A stretch of 43,836 nucleotides of DNA from an uncultured Lentisphaeria bacterium (GTDB lineage: Bacteria; Verrucomicrobiota; Lentisphaeria; JABSQK01; CAJWLW01), in NCBI GenBank assembly GCA_913042885.1, contig CAJWLW010000008.1, positions 1 to 43,836 of the forward strand. The letters run 5' to 3'. Under the pieces are notes generated by a model that saw only the letters and a program-made list of their open reading frames with translations, did no database searches and was not told where the DNA came from. This document shows positions 24,498 to 33,063 of this stretch, in pieces. Position 1 is the stretch's first letter. Every line of letters starts with the position of its first letter. The position numbers and the translations under genes were made by a program.

Positions 24498-25499
24498 ATG
24501 AAATCCGCTAAGGCGTCGTGTGCCGAGTGCCCCTCGTCGGAGATGCTCAGCTCCTGGTATGACCGGGAACTGCGTGACTGCCGTATCGATGAGCATGTCG
24601 CGACCTGCGATGAGTGTCGGCGCGTTATCGCCGCCTATCATTCCCTCGACAACATGTTGTCGAGCAATCTGGGCATGGGGGGGCGCAGCGAAGTCATCAT
24701 TCGCAGCGTCCTGGATCAGTTGAAGCGGCCGTTGCTGCTACGCTTCCCAGTGTACAAGTTGAGTCTTGTTGCCGGTCTTGTGATCATCGCAACGACGCTG
24801 GTTGTCGCAATCAACAAGTTGCCGGAGAACGGTGTCGCAGCCAACACCCTTAGCCCGGACGCCGTCGATGCGACCGCAACCGAAACTGATACTGTCGCTG
24901 CCACCACCGCGACGACAGCGCCGGAAGTTACTGACAAGCCAGCGGGACTACCGCAGGTGCCGACAGTCGGGGAAACCCGCAGCACCTTCGCGCCGGCGAG
25001 CCGCCATGGCCGGGTGTTCAACAACAATCCTCCAGTACTGGTGCGCTCGATCGGCGGTAATGGCCGCATCGAACTGATGAGCATGGAAAACTCCGGCCGC
25101 ACCCCGAACGCCGGTGTCTGGACCGAGAACCTCAACTTCAAGTCGGGCAACCGCAAGCAGGCGGGGATCGCCAACCGGCAACTTGACCGCCAACGCAACG
25201 TCGGCAACTTCGTTCGACATGTCTGGCTCGTCAACGACACTGCGAGCCCGCTGAAGGCGCTGAAGATGTATACCGAGTCGGACGATGAGCTGCTGGATCA
25301 ATTGATCGCCCGCGCTTCCGATCGATATCTTCTGCAGATGATGCTGAGCGACAAGGATCTGCAATCGCTGGTGAACCGCTTCGATGCGCTCGAATTTAAT
25401 CTACTCAGCCCGAGCGAACCGCAGCCTTCCGATTATCAGACACTCAAGTTCACCGGTAAGAACGTCAAATACGAAATCGATATTATCCGCAAAGAATAG
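24498..25499 (+). CDS. Zinc-binding transmembrane anti-sigma factor
   Basis: A 333-residue protein. The N-terminal cytoplasmic part has the ZAS anti-sigma signature H33, C37 and C40 (HVATCDEC), with further cysteines at 8, 11 and 28. One membrane helix lies at about 88-105. A Thr/Ala/Val-rich linker follows, then a periplasmic domain of about 180 residues that I do not recognise (core near GNFVRHVWLVNDTASPLK). Known relatives bind their ECF sigma in the cytoplasm and release it on an envelope signal or after proteolysis. GAGGAAG at 24483-24489 is a good ribosome binding site for ATG 24498. The gene is co-transcribed with the sigma factor. The sensed signal is unknown. Confidence 0.85.
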   Translation: MKSAKASCAECPSSEMLSSWYDRELRDCRIDEHVATCDECRRVIAAYHSLDNMLSSNLGMGGRSEVIIRSVLDQLKRPLLLRFPVYKLSLVAGLVIIATTLVVAINKLPENGVAANTLSPDAVDATATETDTVAATTATTAPEVTDKPAGLPQVPTVGETRSTFAPASRHGRVFNNNPPVLVRSIGGNGRIELMSMENSGRTPNAGVWTENLNFKSGNRKQAGIANRQLDRQRNVGNFVRHVWLVNDTASPLKALKMYTESDDELLDQLIARASDRYLLQMMLSDKDLQSLVNRFDALEFNLLSPSEPQPSDYQTLKFTGKNVKYEIDIIRKE

Positions 25500-25550
25500 G
25501 TATCCTGCCTGACAGAGCGTTCGAAGAGCGCTTGTCCGGAAAACTTCGCA

Positions 25551-25991
25551 CTACTCAGTATCCACCATCAGCGTCACCGGGCCGTCGTTTTGTATCTCGA
25601 CCCGCATCATGGCGCCGAACCGGCCGGTTTGCGTCTGTAGACCATGCGCCTGCACCGTGGCGACGAATTCTTCGTACAACGGCTCGGAAATCTCCGGTGG
25701 CGCGGCCGTGACGAAGCTTGGACGTCGCCCCTTGCGGCAGTCGCCGTACAGCGTGAACTGCGACACGACGAGGACCTCGGCACCGATGTCCAGGGCCGAG
25801 AGATTGAACTTGCCGTCGGCATCGGAGAAGATGCGCAGGTTGACGCACTTGTCGGCCAACCACTTGACGTTGGCGCTGGTGTTGCCGGTTTTTACCCCGA
25901 GCAGGATGACCAGGCCCGGGCCAATGGCACCGACGACTTCGCCGTCGATCGTGACCGATCCGCTGGTGACCCGTTGCAGTAGTGCGCGCAT
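25551..25991 (-). CDS. dtd: D-aminoacyl-tRNA deacylase
   Basis: A 146-residue enzyme that hydrolyses D-aminoacyl-tRNAs, keeping D-amino acids (and mischarged glycine) out of proteins. Both diagnostic motifs are present: [17 protein letters not shown] around residues 80-95 and [11 protein letters not shown] at the C-terminus, which contains the Gly-cis-Pro pair. The N-terminus [18 protein letters not shown] is typical. ATG 25991 is preceded by AAGGGGAG (25996-26003 region), an excellent ribosome binding site; the longer open frame upstream is a shadow. It lies 64 bp after the NtrC-type regulator gene and may be the last gene of that operon. The sigma/anti-sigma operon converges on it with a 51-bp gap. 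Confidence 0.96.
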   Translation of the reverse strand: MRALLQRVTSGSVTIDGEVVGAIGPGLVILLGVKTGNTSANVKWLADKCVNLRIFSDADGKFNLSALDIGAEVLVVSQFTLYGDCRKGRRPSFVTAAPPEISEPLYEEFVATVQAHGLQTQTGRFGAMMRVEIQNDGPVTLMVDTE

Positions 25992-26055
25992 GCTTCTCCC
26001 CTTCAGAATGGATACCCTGGCGCATGGCACGCATGGCCGAGGTATCCGGTCTTCA

Positions 26056-27423
26056 TTACAGGTCGCGCAAGTTGAACTGATTGATCTTGCGGTGCAGCGT
26101 GCGGCGGCTGATCCCCAGCTCGCGGGCGGCAGCGCTGCGGTTGCCGTTGCAGTTGCGCAGGGCCTGGACGATGAGATTACGCTCGTTGGTCTCCAGGTCG
26201 AGCACGCTGGCGGTTGGCAGCGTCGTGACCGGTACCAGGACGGTACCGGCGGCATCGCGGATTTCGTGCGGCACGTCGGCGATGGTCAGGGTGCTGTCCT
26301 GCGTCATGACGACCATACGTTCGATACAATTGCGGAGTTCGCGGACATTACCCGGCCAGTCGTAGGTGGTGAGTGTGTCCAGTGCCTCGGGCGCCACGCC
26401 GGTGATGTTCGTACCGTTTTCCGCATTGAACAGGTCCAGGTGGTATTTGATCAGCAGCGGGATGTCTTCGCGGCGTTGGCGCAGGGGTGGCATCTCGATG
26501 TGCAGGACGTACAGCCGGAAATAGAGGTCCTGGCGAAAATTTCCGGCATCGACCATGGCCTTGAGGTCGGAGTTGGTGGCGGCAATCAGGCGGATATCTA
26601 CCTTGATCGATTCGTTGCCGCCGACGCGTTCGAAAGTGCGGGTCTCGAGCACGCGCAGCAGCTTTACCTGCACAGCGGCGTCGATCTCGCTGATCTCGTC
26701 GAGGAAGAAAGAGCCGCTGTCTGCGGCCTCGAACCGACCGATCCGTCGGGCATTGGCATTGGTGAAGGCGTCCTTCTCGTGACCGAACAATTCGCTTTCG
26801 AGCAGGTTGCGTGAGAGGGCCGCGCAGTTGACGATGACGAACGGGTTATCGGCGCGCGAACTGAGGTTGTGCAGGGCGCGTGCGGCCAATTCCTTGCCGG
26901 TACCATTCTCGCCGGTCAGCAGCACGGTGGAGCGGGCCGGGGCTGCCTGTTTGAGGCTGTCGAAAACATGCTGCATGGCGGTCGACTGGCCGATCATATT
27001 CTCGAAGGCGTAGCGGTCGGCGAGCTCCTCCTTGAGGCGCCGGTTTTCCTGCTTGAGGTCACGGGACTCGAGGGCGCGTTCGACCAGCATTTCGAGATTG
27101 TCAAGGTTCACCGGCTTGGTGAGGTAGTCGTAGGCGCCGGCTTTCATCGCTTCGACGGCATTTTCCACGCTGCCATAAGCAGTCAGCATGATGCAGATGG
27201 GCGGTGTGTCCATGGTGTTGACGCGGCGGATGAAGGCGAGCCCGTCGAGCCCGGGCATGCGCAGGTCGGTGAGGACGAGATCGAACGCCTGTTGCGTAAG
27301 TTTCTTGTAACCGGCTTCACCGCTTTCGGCCAGGGTGACGTTGTATTTGGGTTTGAGCGCACGCCCGAGGCCTTCACGGGTGTTGCGTTCGTCGTCGATA
27401 ACCAGGATTCGTGGTTTACTCAT
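26056..27423 (-). CDS. NtrC-type response regulator with altered sigma-54 loop
   Basis: A 455-residue regulator in three domains. The receiver (about 1-120) has D10-D11 and phospho-acceptor D53 in [11 protein letters not shown]. The AAA+ domain (about 145-385) has Walker A GENGTGKE and the Walker B-like block [10 protein letters not shown]. The Fis-type HTH lies at about 415-455 ([20 protein letters not shown]). The sigma-54 contact loop, normally GAFTGA, reads DAFTNA at residues 218-223. This change makes classical activation of sigma-54 polymerase doubtful; the protein may act as a sigma-70 regulator as TyrR and some others do. The start overlaps the kinase gene by 8 nt (ATGAGTAA), so the pair is translationally coupled. 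Confidence 0.92.
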   Translation of the reverse strand: MSKPRILVIDDERNTREGLGRALKPKYNVTLAESGEAGYKKLTQQAFDLVLTDLRMPGLDGLAFIRRVNTMDTPPICIMLTAYGSVENAVEAMKAGAYDYLTKPVNLDNLEMLVERALESRDLKQENRRLKEELADRYAFENMIGQSTAMQHVFDSLKQAAPARSTVLLTGENGTGKELAARALHNLSSRADNPFVIVNCAALSRNLLESELFGHEKDAFTNANARRIGRFEAADSGSFFLDEISEIDAAVQVKLLRVLETRTFERVGGNESIKVDIRLIAATNSDLKAMVDAGNFRQDLYFRLYVLHIEMPPLRQRREDIPLLIKYHLDLFNAENGTNITGVAPEALDTLTTYDWPGNVRELRNCIERMVVMTQDSTLTIADVPHEIRDAAGTVLVPVTTLPTASVLDLETNERNLIVQALRNCNGNRSAAARELGISRRTLHRKINQFNLRDL

Positions 27424-28690
27424 CTTTGGTATTGCCGGTAGATATTGGTTTTGCCGTCAGAAGCCGCTGGCGTCGGGCGGGCAGTGGGAAGCGCATAGTG
27501 ATAACCGTGCCGCGGCCGACTTCGCTGTCGATCCCGAACTCGGCGCCGTGTTCGCGCATGATGCGCTCGACAATGACGAGTCCGAGCCCGGTGCCGTCTG
27601 GTTTGGTGGTGTAATAGGGGTCGAATATATCACCGAGTTGCTCCCGATCGATACCTTTGCCGGAATCGGCAACGCTGAGCACGACAAAATCATCGGTTGT
27701 TGACAGCTTGATGACCAGGACGCCGCCGGATTCCATCGCCTGAATGCCGTTTTTTATGATGTTGTACAAGGCCTGCTGCAACTGCGTGTCGTCACCCATG
27801 ATTTTTGGAATCTCATCCGGCCACTCACCCTGCACCAGCACGCCGCGGTCCTCGATCTCGTGCTTCATGAAAGCCAGCGTTTTGGCGATCAGTTCGTGCA
27901 GCGCCACGGCCCCGGGCTCGAAAATCGACGGACGCACAGCCTTGAGAAACTGGTTGATGATGTCATCAAGCCGGCGCACTTCCTGGAGTGAGACGTCGAC
28001 CAGCTCCTTTGCGTTGTCGGTGCCGTCGCTGCTCAGCGCGGCGAGCTGGCGATCGAGCAACTGCAGATGAATGGTCAGGCTGTTGAGCGGGTTGCCAATC
28101 TCGTGGGCAACACCGGCGGCCAGCATGGTGATCGCGGCGAGCCGTTCCGACTCGATCGTCGAGGCAGCGCGTTCGCGTATCTCGGTGACGTCGTCCAGCG
28201 TCAGAGTGATCATCGGCTCGTCGCCGGTCGTGATAGCGTCCAGTAACTGCGGCGTACCGTCCGCCTCCAACTCGGCTGCCGTGTCCTCGGCGATATCTTT
28301 CGAACGAATACCGGATTCATATGGCAGGAAACGGCAAAGCAGATAGCGGTGTTGCGGATAGAACACCTCGATCTCCTGCCGTGACACGCGGGCCCAGGCA
28401 TCTGCATCGCCGGCTTTAAGCTGCGACCAGTCGAGTTCTCGCAAGTAGCGCTCGATGGGTTGGTCGGTGCAGTCTGCCGGCAGTCCCAGAAGGTTGACGG
28501 CGGCGTGGTTGAAGTATCGTATGCTCAATTTGTCATCGACAATGATGACCCCTTCGCGCACCGTTTGGAAGACCGTCTCGAGTAGTTCTTTCTCCCGCAC
28601 CAGGCGCAGGATGTAGCCCTGCACACTGGACAGGTCCAGCCGGTCCAGGCGTTCAATCAGGCGATCGACGAAGGAAGGTGTAGTTGGCAT
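27416..28690 (-). CDS. Cytoplasmic PAS histidine kinase, partner of the NtrC-type regulator
   Basis: A 424-residue kinase without membrane segments. A PAS-like sensor lies at about 38-170 (VREGVIIVDDKLSIRYFNHAA). HisKA follows with phospho-acceptor H196 in AGVAHEIGNPLNSL. The HATPase domain contains NIIKNGIQAM, DSGKGI and GTGLGLVIVERI. This is the NtrB/AtoS type of soluble kinase that pairs with NtrC-like regulators, and the next gene, overlapping by 8 nt, is such a regulator. Being soluble, it must sense a cytoplasmic signal or a protein partner. Starts at ATG 28690; the divergent acyltransferase gene begins 150 bp away. Confidence 0.93.
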   Translation of the reverse strand: MPTTPSFVDRLIERLDRLDLSSVQGYILRLVREKELLETVFQTVREGVIIVDDKLSIRYFNHAAVNLLGLPADCTDQPIERYLRELDWSQLKAGDADAWARVSRQEIEVFYPQHRYLLCRFLPYESGIRSKDIAEDTAAELEADGTPQLLDAITTGDEPMITLTLDDVTEIRERAASTIESERLAAITMLAAGVAHEIGNPLNSLTIHLQLLDRQLAALSSDGTDNAKELVDVSLQEVRRLDDIINQFLKAVRPSIFEPGAVALHELIAKTLAFMKHEIEDRGVLVQGEWPDEIPKIMGDDTQLQQALYNIIKNGIQAMESGGVLVIKLSTTDDFVVLSVADSGKGIDREQLGDIFDPYYTTKPDGTGLGLVIVERIMREHGAEFGIDSEVGRGTVITMRFPLPARRQRLLTAKPISTGNTKDE

Positions 28691-28746
28691 GTGATGAGTC
28701 TGCCATGTTTAATGGGTCATGTTGTCGCAGATGGCAAGGTATTGCC

Positions 28747-28779
28747 TGTCTGGCTTGCTCGCAACCTGTGACAGACAGT
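28747..28779. promoter_or_regulatory. Inverted repeat in the divergent kinase/acyltransferase region
   Basis: CTGTCTG at 28747-28753 pairs with CAGACAG at 28773-28779 across 19 nt. It lies midway between the divergent starts at 28690 and 28841, where an operator for a regulator such as the adjacent NtrC-type protein could be expected. Evidence is only the symmetry and position. Confidence 0.25.
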
Positions 28780-28840
28780 CTTGTTCAGGAACTTATCTGG
28801 GCGTACGTTGCGAAAACTATCAATTCCGGAGAGGCAACAG

Positions 28841-30076
28841 GTGAATTTCGACGAATTGCTGAAGCGTCTGGAGATGCCGTCGGAATTTCATGAGGCGATG
28901 TCGGCGTACGCAGCGGAGTCGGTCGCGACGCTGCCGCAAGGGCCGATAGAGTTTCTCGATCCGGCGACCGTGCGGCTTCATCATCAGTACGCCCGCTTGG
29001 CGGACGAGTTGCAGGAACCGTTGGTGGGGCTGGCGACACGGATCGACGGCGATCTGCTGTTGCGGTTGCTGTGCTGGCACCTGCACCATTGTATTTTTCT
29101 GTACGACGCGCCCATCGACAAATGGCCGGAGTGCCTTCCATGTCTCGGCGATGACTCTGGTCTGTTGTTCATGCTCTGCGTGCTCGCTATGATCCCGGCG
29201 ATGCAGGAGACCCACGAGGCAATGAAGATTCCCCCGCCGATATCGCGCGACACTTGTCTCCAGATCCGGGCCTTCAACGAGGCGTACAAAGTCAGATACG
29301 ATGGACTGCCGGGTACTCCGGTGAGTAAGCTGATGTGGCTGCGTCAGCATCCTCGCGGGAAAATATTCCGGGTTGGTCGCTTCGAGTTCAAGCTCATTCA
29401 TCAACCGGCGAAGGTCCAATGCTGGCGCCACGACGAAACTGGCGAGACGCTGCTGTTCATGCCGCCCGGCTTGTTGTTCGACGCCGACGGTTTTGTTGTG
29501 CCAGCGGGGAGCGGGCAGGCACGTTGGCAGAGTACACTGGTCGAAGACGATTCAACGATCTGTGGGACTGTTGCGTCGCCGTTGGGTATGGCGATGAGCG
29601 CGGTGACGACGATCGAGAAGTCTGTCTGGCGCCGGGTTCTGGGGCCGGAAGACTACGTCCTCGACCTGCATATTCCGGAGGGCGGCGGTATGACGCCGGC
29701 AGTTGTTGCTGAATCGCTACGCGCTGCGTTCAAGTTTTTCGACACGTGCTTTCCGGACGTTCGTCCGTTGGCGGTGCAATGCCGGTCATGGATCTTCAAT
29801 ACCCAGCTCGAAACACGCCTGGCGGGTTCGAATCTCGCGAGTTTCATGCGTGAAGTGTATCTGTTTCCGGTCATGTCGAGTGGTGATGACGGTCTTCTCT
29901 TCATCTTCTGCCGTGACTACGACGACTGGACACAGGCGCCTCGCGAGACGCGGCTTCAGCGTGCGCTGCTGGATCTTTATTGCGGCGGCACGCCGTTGCG
30001 TTGCGGCGGCATGGTGTTTCTACGTGAGGATCTGGCACGTTTTGGCGAGCAGGTGTATCGGGGTAGCCTCTTGTAA
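28841..30076 (+). CDS. Two-domain acyltransferase (NAT_N plus GNAT-like C-terminal domain)
   Basis: A 411-residue soluble protein. The N-terminal helical part (about 1-125) and the C-terminal part (about 140-411) match my recollection of the acyltransferase domain-containing proteins with an N-acyltransferase N-terminal domain and a GNAT-like C-terminal domain. The hallmarks are the LHIPEGGGMTPAVVAESL stretch, KFFDTCFPDVRPLAVQCRSW and the RLQRALLDLY segment. Members are found in Firmicutes, Actinobacteria and others; no substrate is known to me. GTG 28841 is chosen because GGAGAGG lies at 28828-28834; longer frames begin at TTG 28781. It is divergent from the histidine kinase operon and stands alone. 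Confidence 0.72.
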   Translation: MNFDELLKRLEMPSEFHEAMSAYAAESVATLPQGPIEFLDPATVRLHHQYARLADELQEPLVGLATRIDGDLLLRLLCWHLHHCIFLYDAPIDKWPECLPCLGDDSGLLFMLCVLAMIPAMQETHEAMKIPPPISRDTCLQIRAFNEAYKVRYDGLPGTPVSKLMWLRQHPRGKIFRVGRFEFKLIHQPAKVQCWRHDETGETLLFMPPGLLFDADGFVVPAGSGQARWQSTLVEDDSTICGTVASPLGMAMSAVTTIEKSVWRRVLGPEDYVLDLHIPEGGGMTPAVVAESLRAAFKFFDTCFPDVRPLAVQCRSWIFNTQLETRLAGSNLASFMREVYLFPVMSSGDDGLLFIFCRDYDDWTQAPRETRLQRALLDLYCGGTPLRCGGMVFLREDLARFGEQVYRGSLL

Positions 30077-30105
30077 CCGATTACGAGTTTGCCCATCATT
30101 CGGGC

Positions 30106-30139
30106 AAAAAAAACCCGGGGATGCGAACATTCCCGGGTT
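30106..30139 (-). terminator. Strong rho-independent terminator of the cNMP-binding gene
   Basis: A 12-bp stem (30112-30123 with 30128-30139, one G-T wobble) encloses a CGAA tetraloop. On the minus strand it is followed by an eight-base T run (A run at 30106-30113), the textbook intrinsic-terminator form. It lies between the convergent stops at 30076 and 30160, and may also slow plus-strand transcription. Confidence 0.85.
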
Positions 30140-30159
30140 CTTGAAATACGTCCGTTCGG

Positions 30160-30630
30160 TTACAGGATGTCCTGGCCCCAGAACTGGTCCATCTTTTCAA
30201 CCAATGTCAAAAGTTTGCTGCCGCCCTGATTGGACGAGGCGTCTTCCTGCAGCTGCAAGATCTCATGCTTGATCTCCAGGAAGTGAGTGTTCATGTTCAT
30301 GACGCGAGTCGCCAAGGTCTGAGCGACCTTGAGGCAGGCCGTCGGATTGCTCTCGAAGTACGCCATTAAGTCATCGACAACATAGAAGGTCGTCTGGTCT
30401 TCTGCGGTCACTGTGGCGGTATGATTGCTGTCGATCAACACGGAAATCTCACCGAAGATCGTACCGGGCGTGTTGGCCTTGCACAACTCAGTGCCATCGG
30501 CAGTTACACTGACGTTGCCGTCCTTGAGGATGAAGACATTTTGGCTGTCTTTGCCTTCCTCGAGAACGTGCTCACCTTTTTCGAAGGTCTGTTCCTTGAG
30601 TCCTGTGACATCGAACGAAAACTCATTCAT
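30160..30630 (-). CDS. Cyclic-nucleotide-binding-domain protein without DNA-binding domain
   Basis: A 156-residue protein. Residues about 5-115 form a cNMP-binding beta-roll: FEKGEHVLEEGKDSQNVFILKDG, then PGTIFGEISVLIDSNHTATVTAED, the phosphate-binding cassette region. The canonical cassette has FGE-x-(6)-R-A-A; here FGEIS is kept, but the following Arg-Ala is HTAT, so ligand binding may be altered or lost. A helical tail (about 115-156) could dimerise; no HTH or enzyme domain follows. ATG 30630 has a perfect AGGAGG at 30639-30644. It is the second gene after the small unknown protein, 42 bp downstream, and ends at a strong terminator. Role unknown; a protein-interacting sensor is likely. Confidence 0.85.
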   Translation of the reverse strand: MNEFSFDVTGLKEQTFEKGEHVLEEGKDSQNVFILKDGNVSVTADGTELCKANTPGTIFGEISVLIDSNHTATVTAEDQTTFYVVDDLMAYFESNPTACLKVAQTLATRVMNMNTHFLEIKHEILQLQEDASSNQGGSKLLTLVEKMDQFWGQDIL

Positions 30631-30672
30631 TGGGGGTTCCTCCTGTGTGTTGCTGCTTCGAGCCTTCCTGTA

Positions 30673-30942
30673 TCAGAGATCCATGCCGGACACTTTGCAC
30701 ATGACAAAGTATTCGGCGTCCTTCAACATGGGTGTGCCGTCGCTGGGCATGATTTGTTTACTGGCGGTTGCCGGGACGGGGAAACTGAACTCGGGGCTTT
30801 CAACATTCAGCTTACCGTGCCGATCGATGTTAGCGCGGCCGTGCAGGCATTTCATGCTGATCTGGCTGTCCGGATCATTTTCATCCGCCTGTTTGACGAA
30901 TACGACGCAGAATTTCTTCCCTTCCAGATATTTCAGGTTCAT
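30673..30942 (-). CDS. Small conserved-looking protein of unknown function
   Basis: A protein of 89 residues (93 if GTG 30954 is the start). It alternates short beta-like stretches (KKFCVVFVKQ, KLNVESPEFSFPVPA, AEYFVMCKVSGM) with polar loops, so a small beta-rich fold is likely. There are three cysteines and no signal peptide or membrane helix. I do not recognise a family. Its codon use resembles the neighbours, and it lies 42 bp upstream of the cNMP-binding gene with the same direction and a shared terminator, suggesting a two-gene operon. No strong ribosome binding site decides between the starts. Confidence 0.6.
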   Translation of the reverse strand: MNLKYLEGKKFCVVFVKQADENDPDSQISMKCLHGRANIDRHGKLNVESPEFSFPVPATASKQIMPSDGTPMLKDAEYFVMCKVSGMDL

Positions 30943-31163
30943 CGACTCAGGCACGAAACCTGTTGTGTCGCCAGTTTTCCACTATGGCAGTGGTGTTTGG
31001 TAATTCGTTGGAGTATAGACAGCTATAGCGGATTTTCAAGGCAGATACTGGTTTTTCCTATTTTTTCCTCATATTCAGACAAAATCGCGGCTATTGACTG
31101 AGCGGCGGGATTCTAATAGATTATTTGGTTGCCCGTGCCATAGTGGGAATAACCGTGAGTTCC

Positions 31164-33011
31164 ATGAACACTCGATATAGCCAATTCGACGTCATCGTCA
31201 TCGGCGGCGGCCACGCCGGCTGTGAGGCAGCGCTGGCTGCCGGCCGCCTGGGGGCGCGCACTATGCTGTTGACGATCAACCTCGATCATATCGCCCAGAT
31301 GTCGTGTAACCCGGCAATTGGCGGTATTGCCAAGGGACAGGTCGTGCGCGAGATCGACGCGCTCGGCGGTGAGATGGGTAAGAACACCGATGCCAGTGCG
31401 ATCCAGTTCCGGATGCTCAACCGCTCGAAGGGCCCCGCGGTCTGGTCGCCACGGGCGCAGTGCGACAAGGTGCTGTACCAGCGGCGCATGAAGCTCATGG
31501 TCGAGCGGGAGCCGAATATTTTCGTGCACCAGGCGCAGGCAGTCGAGTTTCTCACGCGCGGCGACCGGATCACCGGCATCACCACTGATTTCAGCGAATC
31601 CTGGCAGGCCCGGGCGGTAGTCGTCTGTACCGGCACGTTCCTGCGCGGTGTCTGTCACTATGGCGAGAAGTCTTTCCCAGGCGGTCGCGCCGGTGATGTT
31701 GCGGCCGAAGCGCTCTCGGCGTCGCTGCTCAACACGCTCGAACTCGAGCTCGGCCGCCTGAAGACCGGCACACCGCCGCGAGTGATGGGCAATACCATCG
31801 ACTTTTCGCAGATGTCCAAACAGGTCAGCGACAACATGTTGCACTTCAGCCATTGGCACGATGACGTGCACGCTGTCCGCACGATTGCGCCGCGGGATTT
31901 GCCGCAGAAGCCCTGCTGGCAGATCAGTTCTACGACGACGACGCGGCAGATCGTACTCGACAACATCGAGCAGTCACCCATGTACAACGGCCGCATTCAG
32001 GCGATCGGCACGCGCTACTGCCCGTCGTTCGAGGACAAAGTGATGCGTTTCCCGCATCATGAAACGCATCAAATTTACCTCGAGCCGGAAGGCGCCTTTA
32101 CCGACGAGTACTACCTCAACGGTATCTCCACAAGTCTGCCGACCGATGTACAGTGGCAAATGGTGCGCTCGCTGCCTGGCCTGGAGAACGCAACGCTGTC
32201 GCGGTATGCCTATGCTGTGGAGTACGACTTCGTGCTGCCGCACCAGTTGCACAATTCACTGGCAGTCATGAAATGGCCGAACCTGTTCCTTGCCGGCCAG
32301 ATCAACGGCACGACCGGTTATGAAGAGGCTGGTGGCCAGGGCATCGTCGCCGGCATCAACGCGGCGCAACTGGTAGGCGGCGACCGCCCCCCGATCGTGC
32401 TCGGCCGGGACCAGGCCTACATCGGCGTGCTCATCGATGATCTGGTGACCAAAGACATCACCGAGCCGTACCGGTTGTTCACCAGCCGTGCCGAATATCG
32501 GCTGCTGTTGCGTCAGGACAATGCTTGTCGTCGCCTGTCAAAGATCGGCTACGACATCGGGTTGCTGCCGGAGCGGCACTACCGCCAGGTCGGCGAGTTG
32601 GAGCGGCAACTCGCCGAGGCCCGCGATTTTCTCGACAATACGAAGGTTTCCGGCCAAAGCCTATGGAGGCGGCTGCGCACGAAGGAGTTGCAACTCGACG
32701 ATATCGACGAGCTGCGTGGCTACGGTGCGGAGGTCTGCCGGCAACTCGAGATCGAAGCGCATTACGAAGGCTACATCGAGCAGGAAAAGAACCAGGCGAA
32801 ATCCCTGCAGAAACTGACGGAGTGGAAGATCCCGTCAGGGTTTGGCTACGACATGCCGGGGTTGCGCAATGAGTCGCGGCTGAAGCTGCAGCGCATCAAG
32901 CCCGATACGCTGGCGCAGGCGGCCCGCATCGATGGTGTGACGCCGGCGGAGATTGCGTTGCTGCAAGTGCACATCAAGCGTTTCCGCGAGACTGCGGCGG
33001 CGGCTGTGTGA
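31164..33011 (+). CDS. mnmG: tRNA uridine-5-carboxymethylaminomethyl modification enzyme MnmG
   Basis: A 615-residue FAD protein that, with MnmE, modifies the wobble uridine (position 34) of several tRNAs using methylene-THF. The FAD-binding motif VIGGGHAGCEAALAAGRLG lies near the N-terminus. The family signatures SCNPAIGGIAKGQVVREIDALGG (the block around AIGGIAKG), GRLKTGTPPR, QINGTTGYEEAGGQG and TSRAEYRLLLRQDNA are all present. The C-terminal helical domain ends with TPAEIALLQVHIK, involved in MnmE and tRNA contact in known members. ATG 31164 gives the usual N-terminus; in-frame GTG 31155 is possible. It stands alone; no mnmE or rsmG is adjacent. The next gene is convergent. Confidence 0.97.
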   Translation: MNTRYSQFDVIVIGGGHAGCEAALAAGRLGARTMLLTINLDHIAQMSCNPAIGGIAKGQVVREIDALGGEMGKNTDASAIQFRMLNRSKGPAVWSPRAQCDKVLYQRRMKLMVEREPNIFVHQAQAVEFLTRGDRITGITTDFSESWQARAVVVCTGTFLRGVCHYGEKSFPGGRAGDVAAEALSASLLNTLELELGRLKTGTPPRVMGNTIDFSQMSKQVSDNMLHFSHWHDDVHAVRTIAPRDLPQKPCWQISSTTTTRQIVLDNIEQSPMYNGRIQAIGTRYCPSFEDKVMRFPHHETHQIYLEPEGAFTDEYYLNGISTSLPTDVQWQMVRSLPGLENATLSRYAYAVEYDFVLPHQLHNSLAVMKWPNLFLAGQINGTTGYEEAGGQGIVAGINAAQLVGGDRPPIVLGRDQAYIGVLIDDLVTKDITEPYRLFTSRAEYRLLLRQDNACRRLSKIGYDIGLLPERHYRQVGELERQLAEARDFLDNTKVSGQSLWRRLRTKELQLDDIDELRGYGAEVCRQLEIEAHYEGYIEQEKNQAKSLQKLTEWKIPSGFGYDMPGLRNESRLKLQRIKPDTLAQAARIDGVTPAEIALLQVHIKRFRETAAAAV

Positions 33012-33063
33012 TTGTTTTCTCGGCGAGGGATCACCGGGGCTCCGGCGAGGGGGGTATACCGCG

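Noticed and set aside
26869..27441. Plus-strand frame of 190 codons opposite the response regulator
   Set aside because: Antisense of a gene with clear receiver and AAA+ motifs.
33014..33062. Repeated CGGCGAGG in the gap between mnmG and the hypothetical gene
   Set aside because: Two 8-bp copies in a GC-rich gap are within chance expectation and form no good stem.
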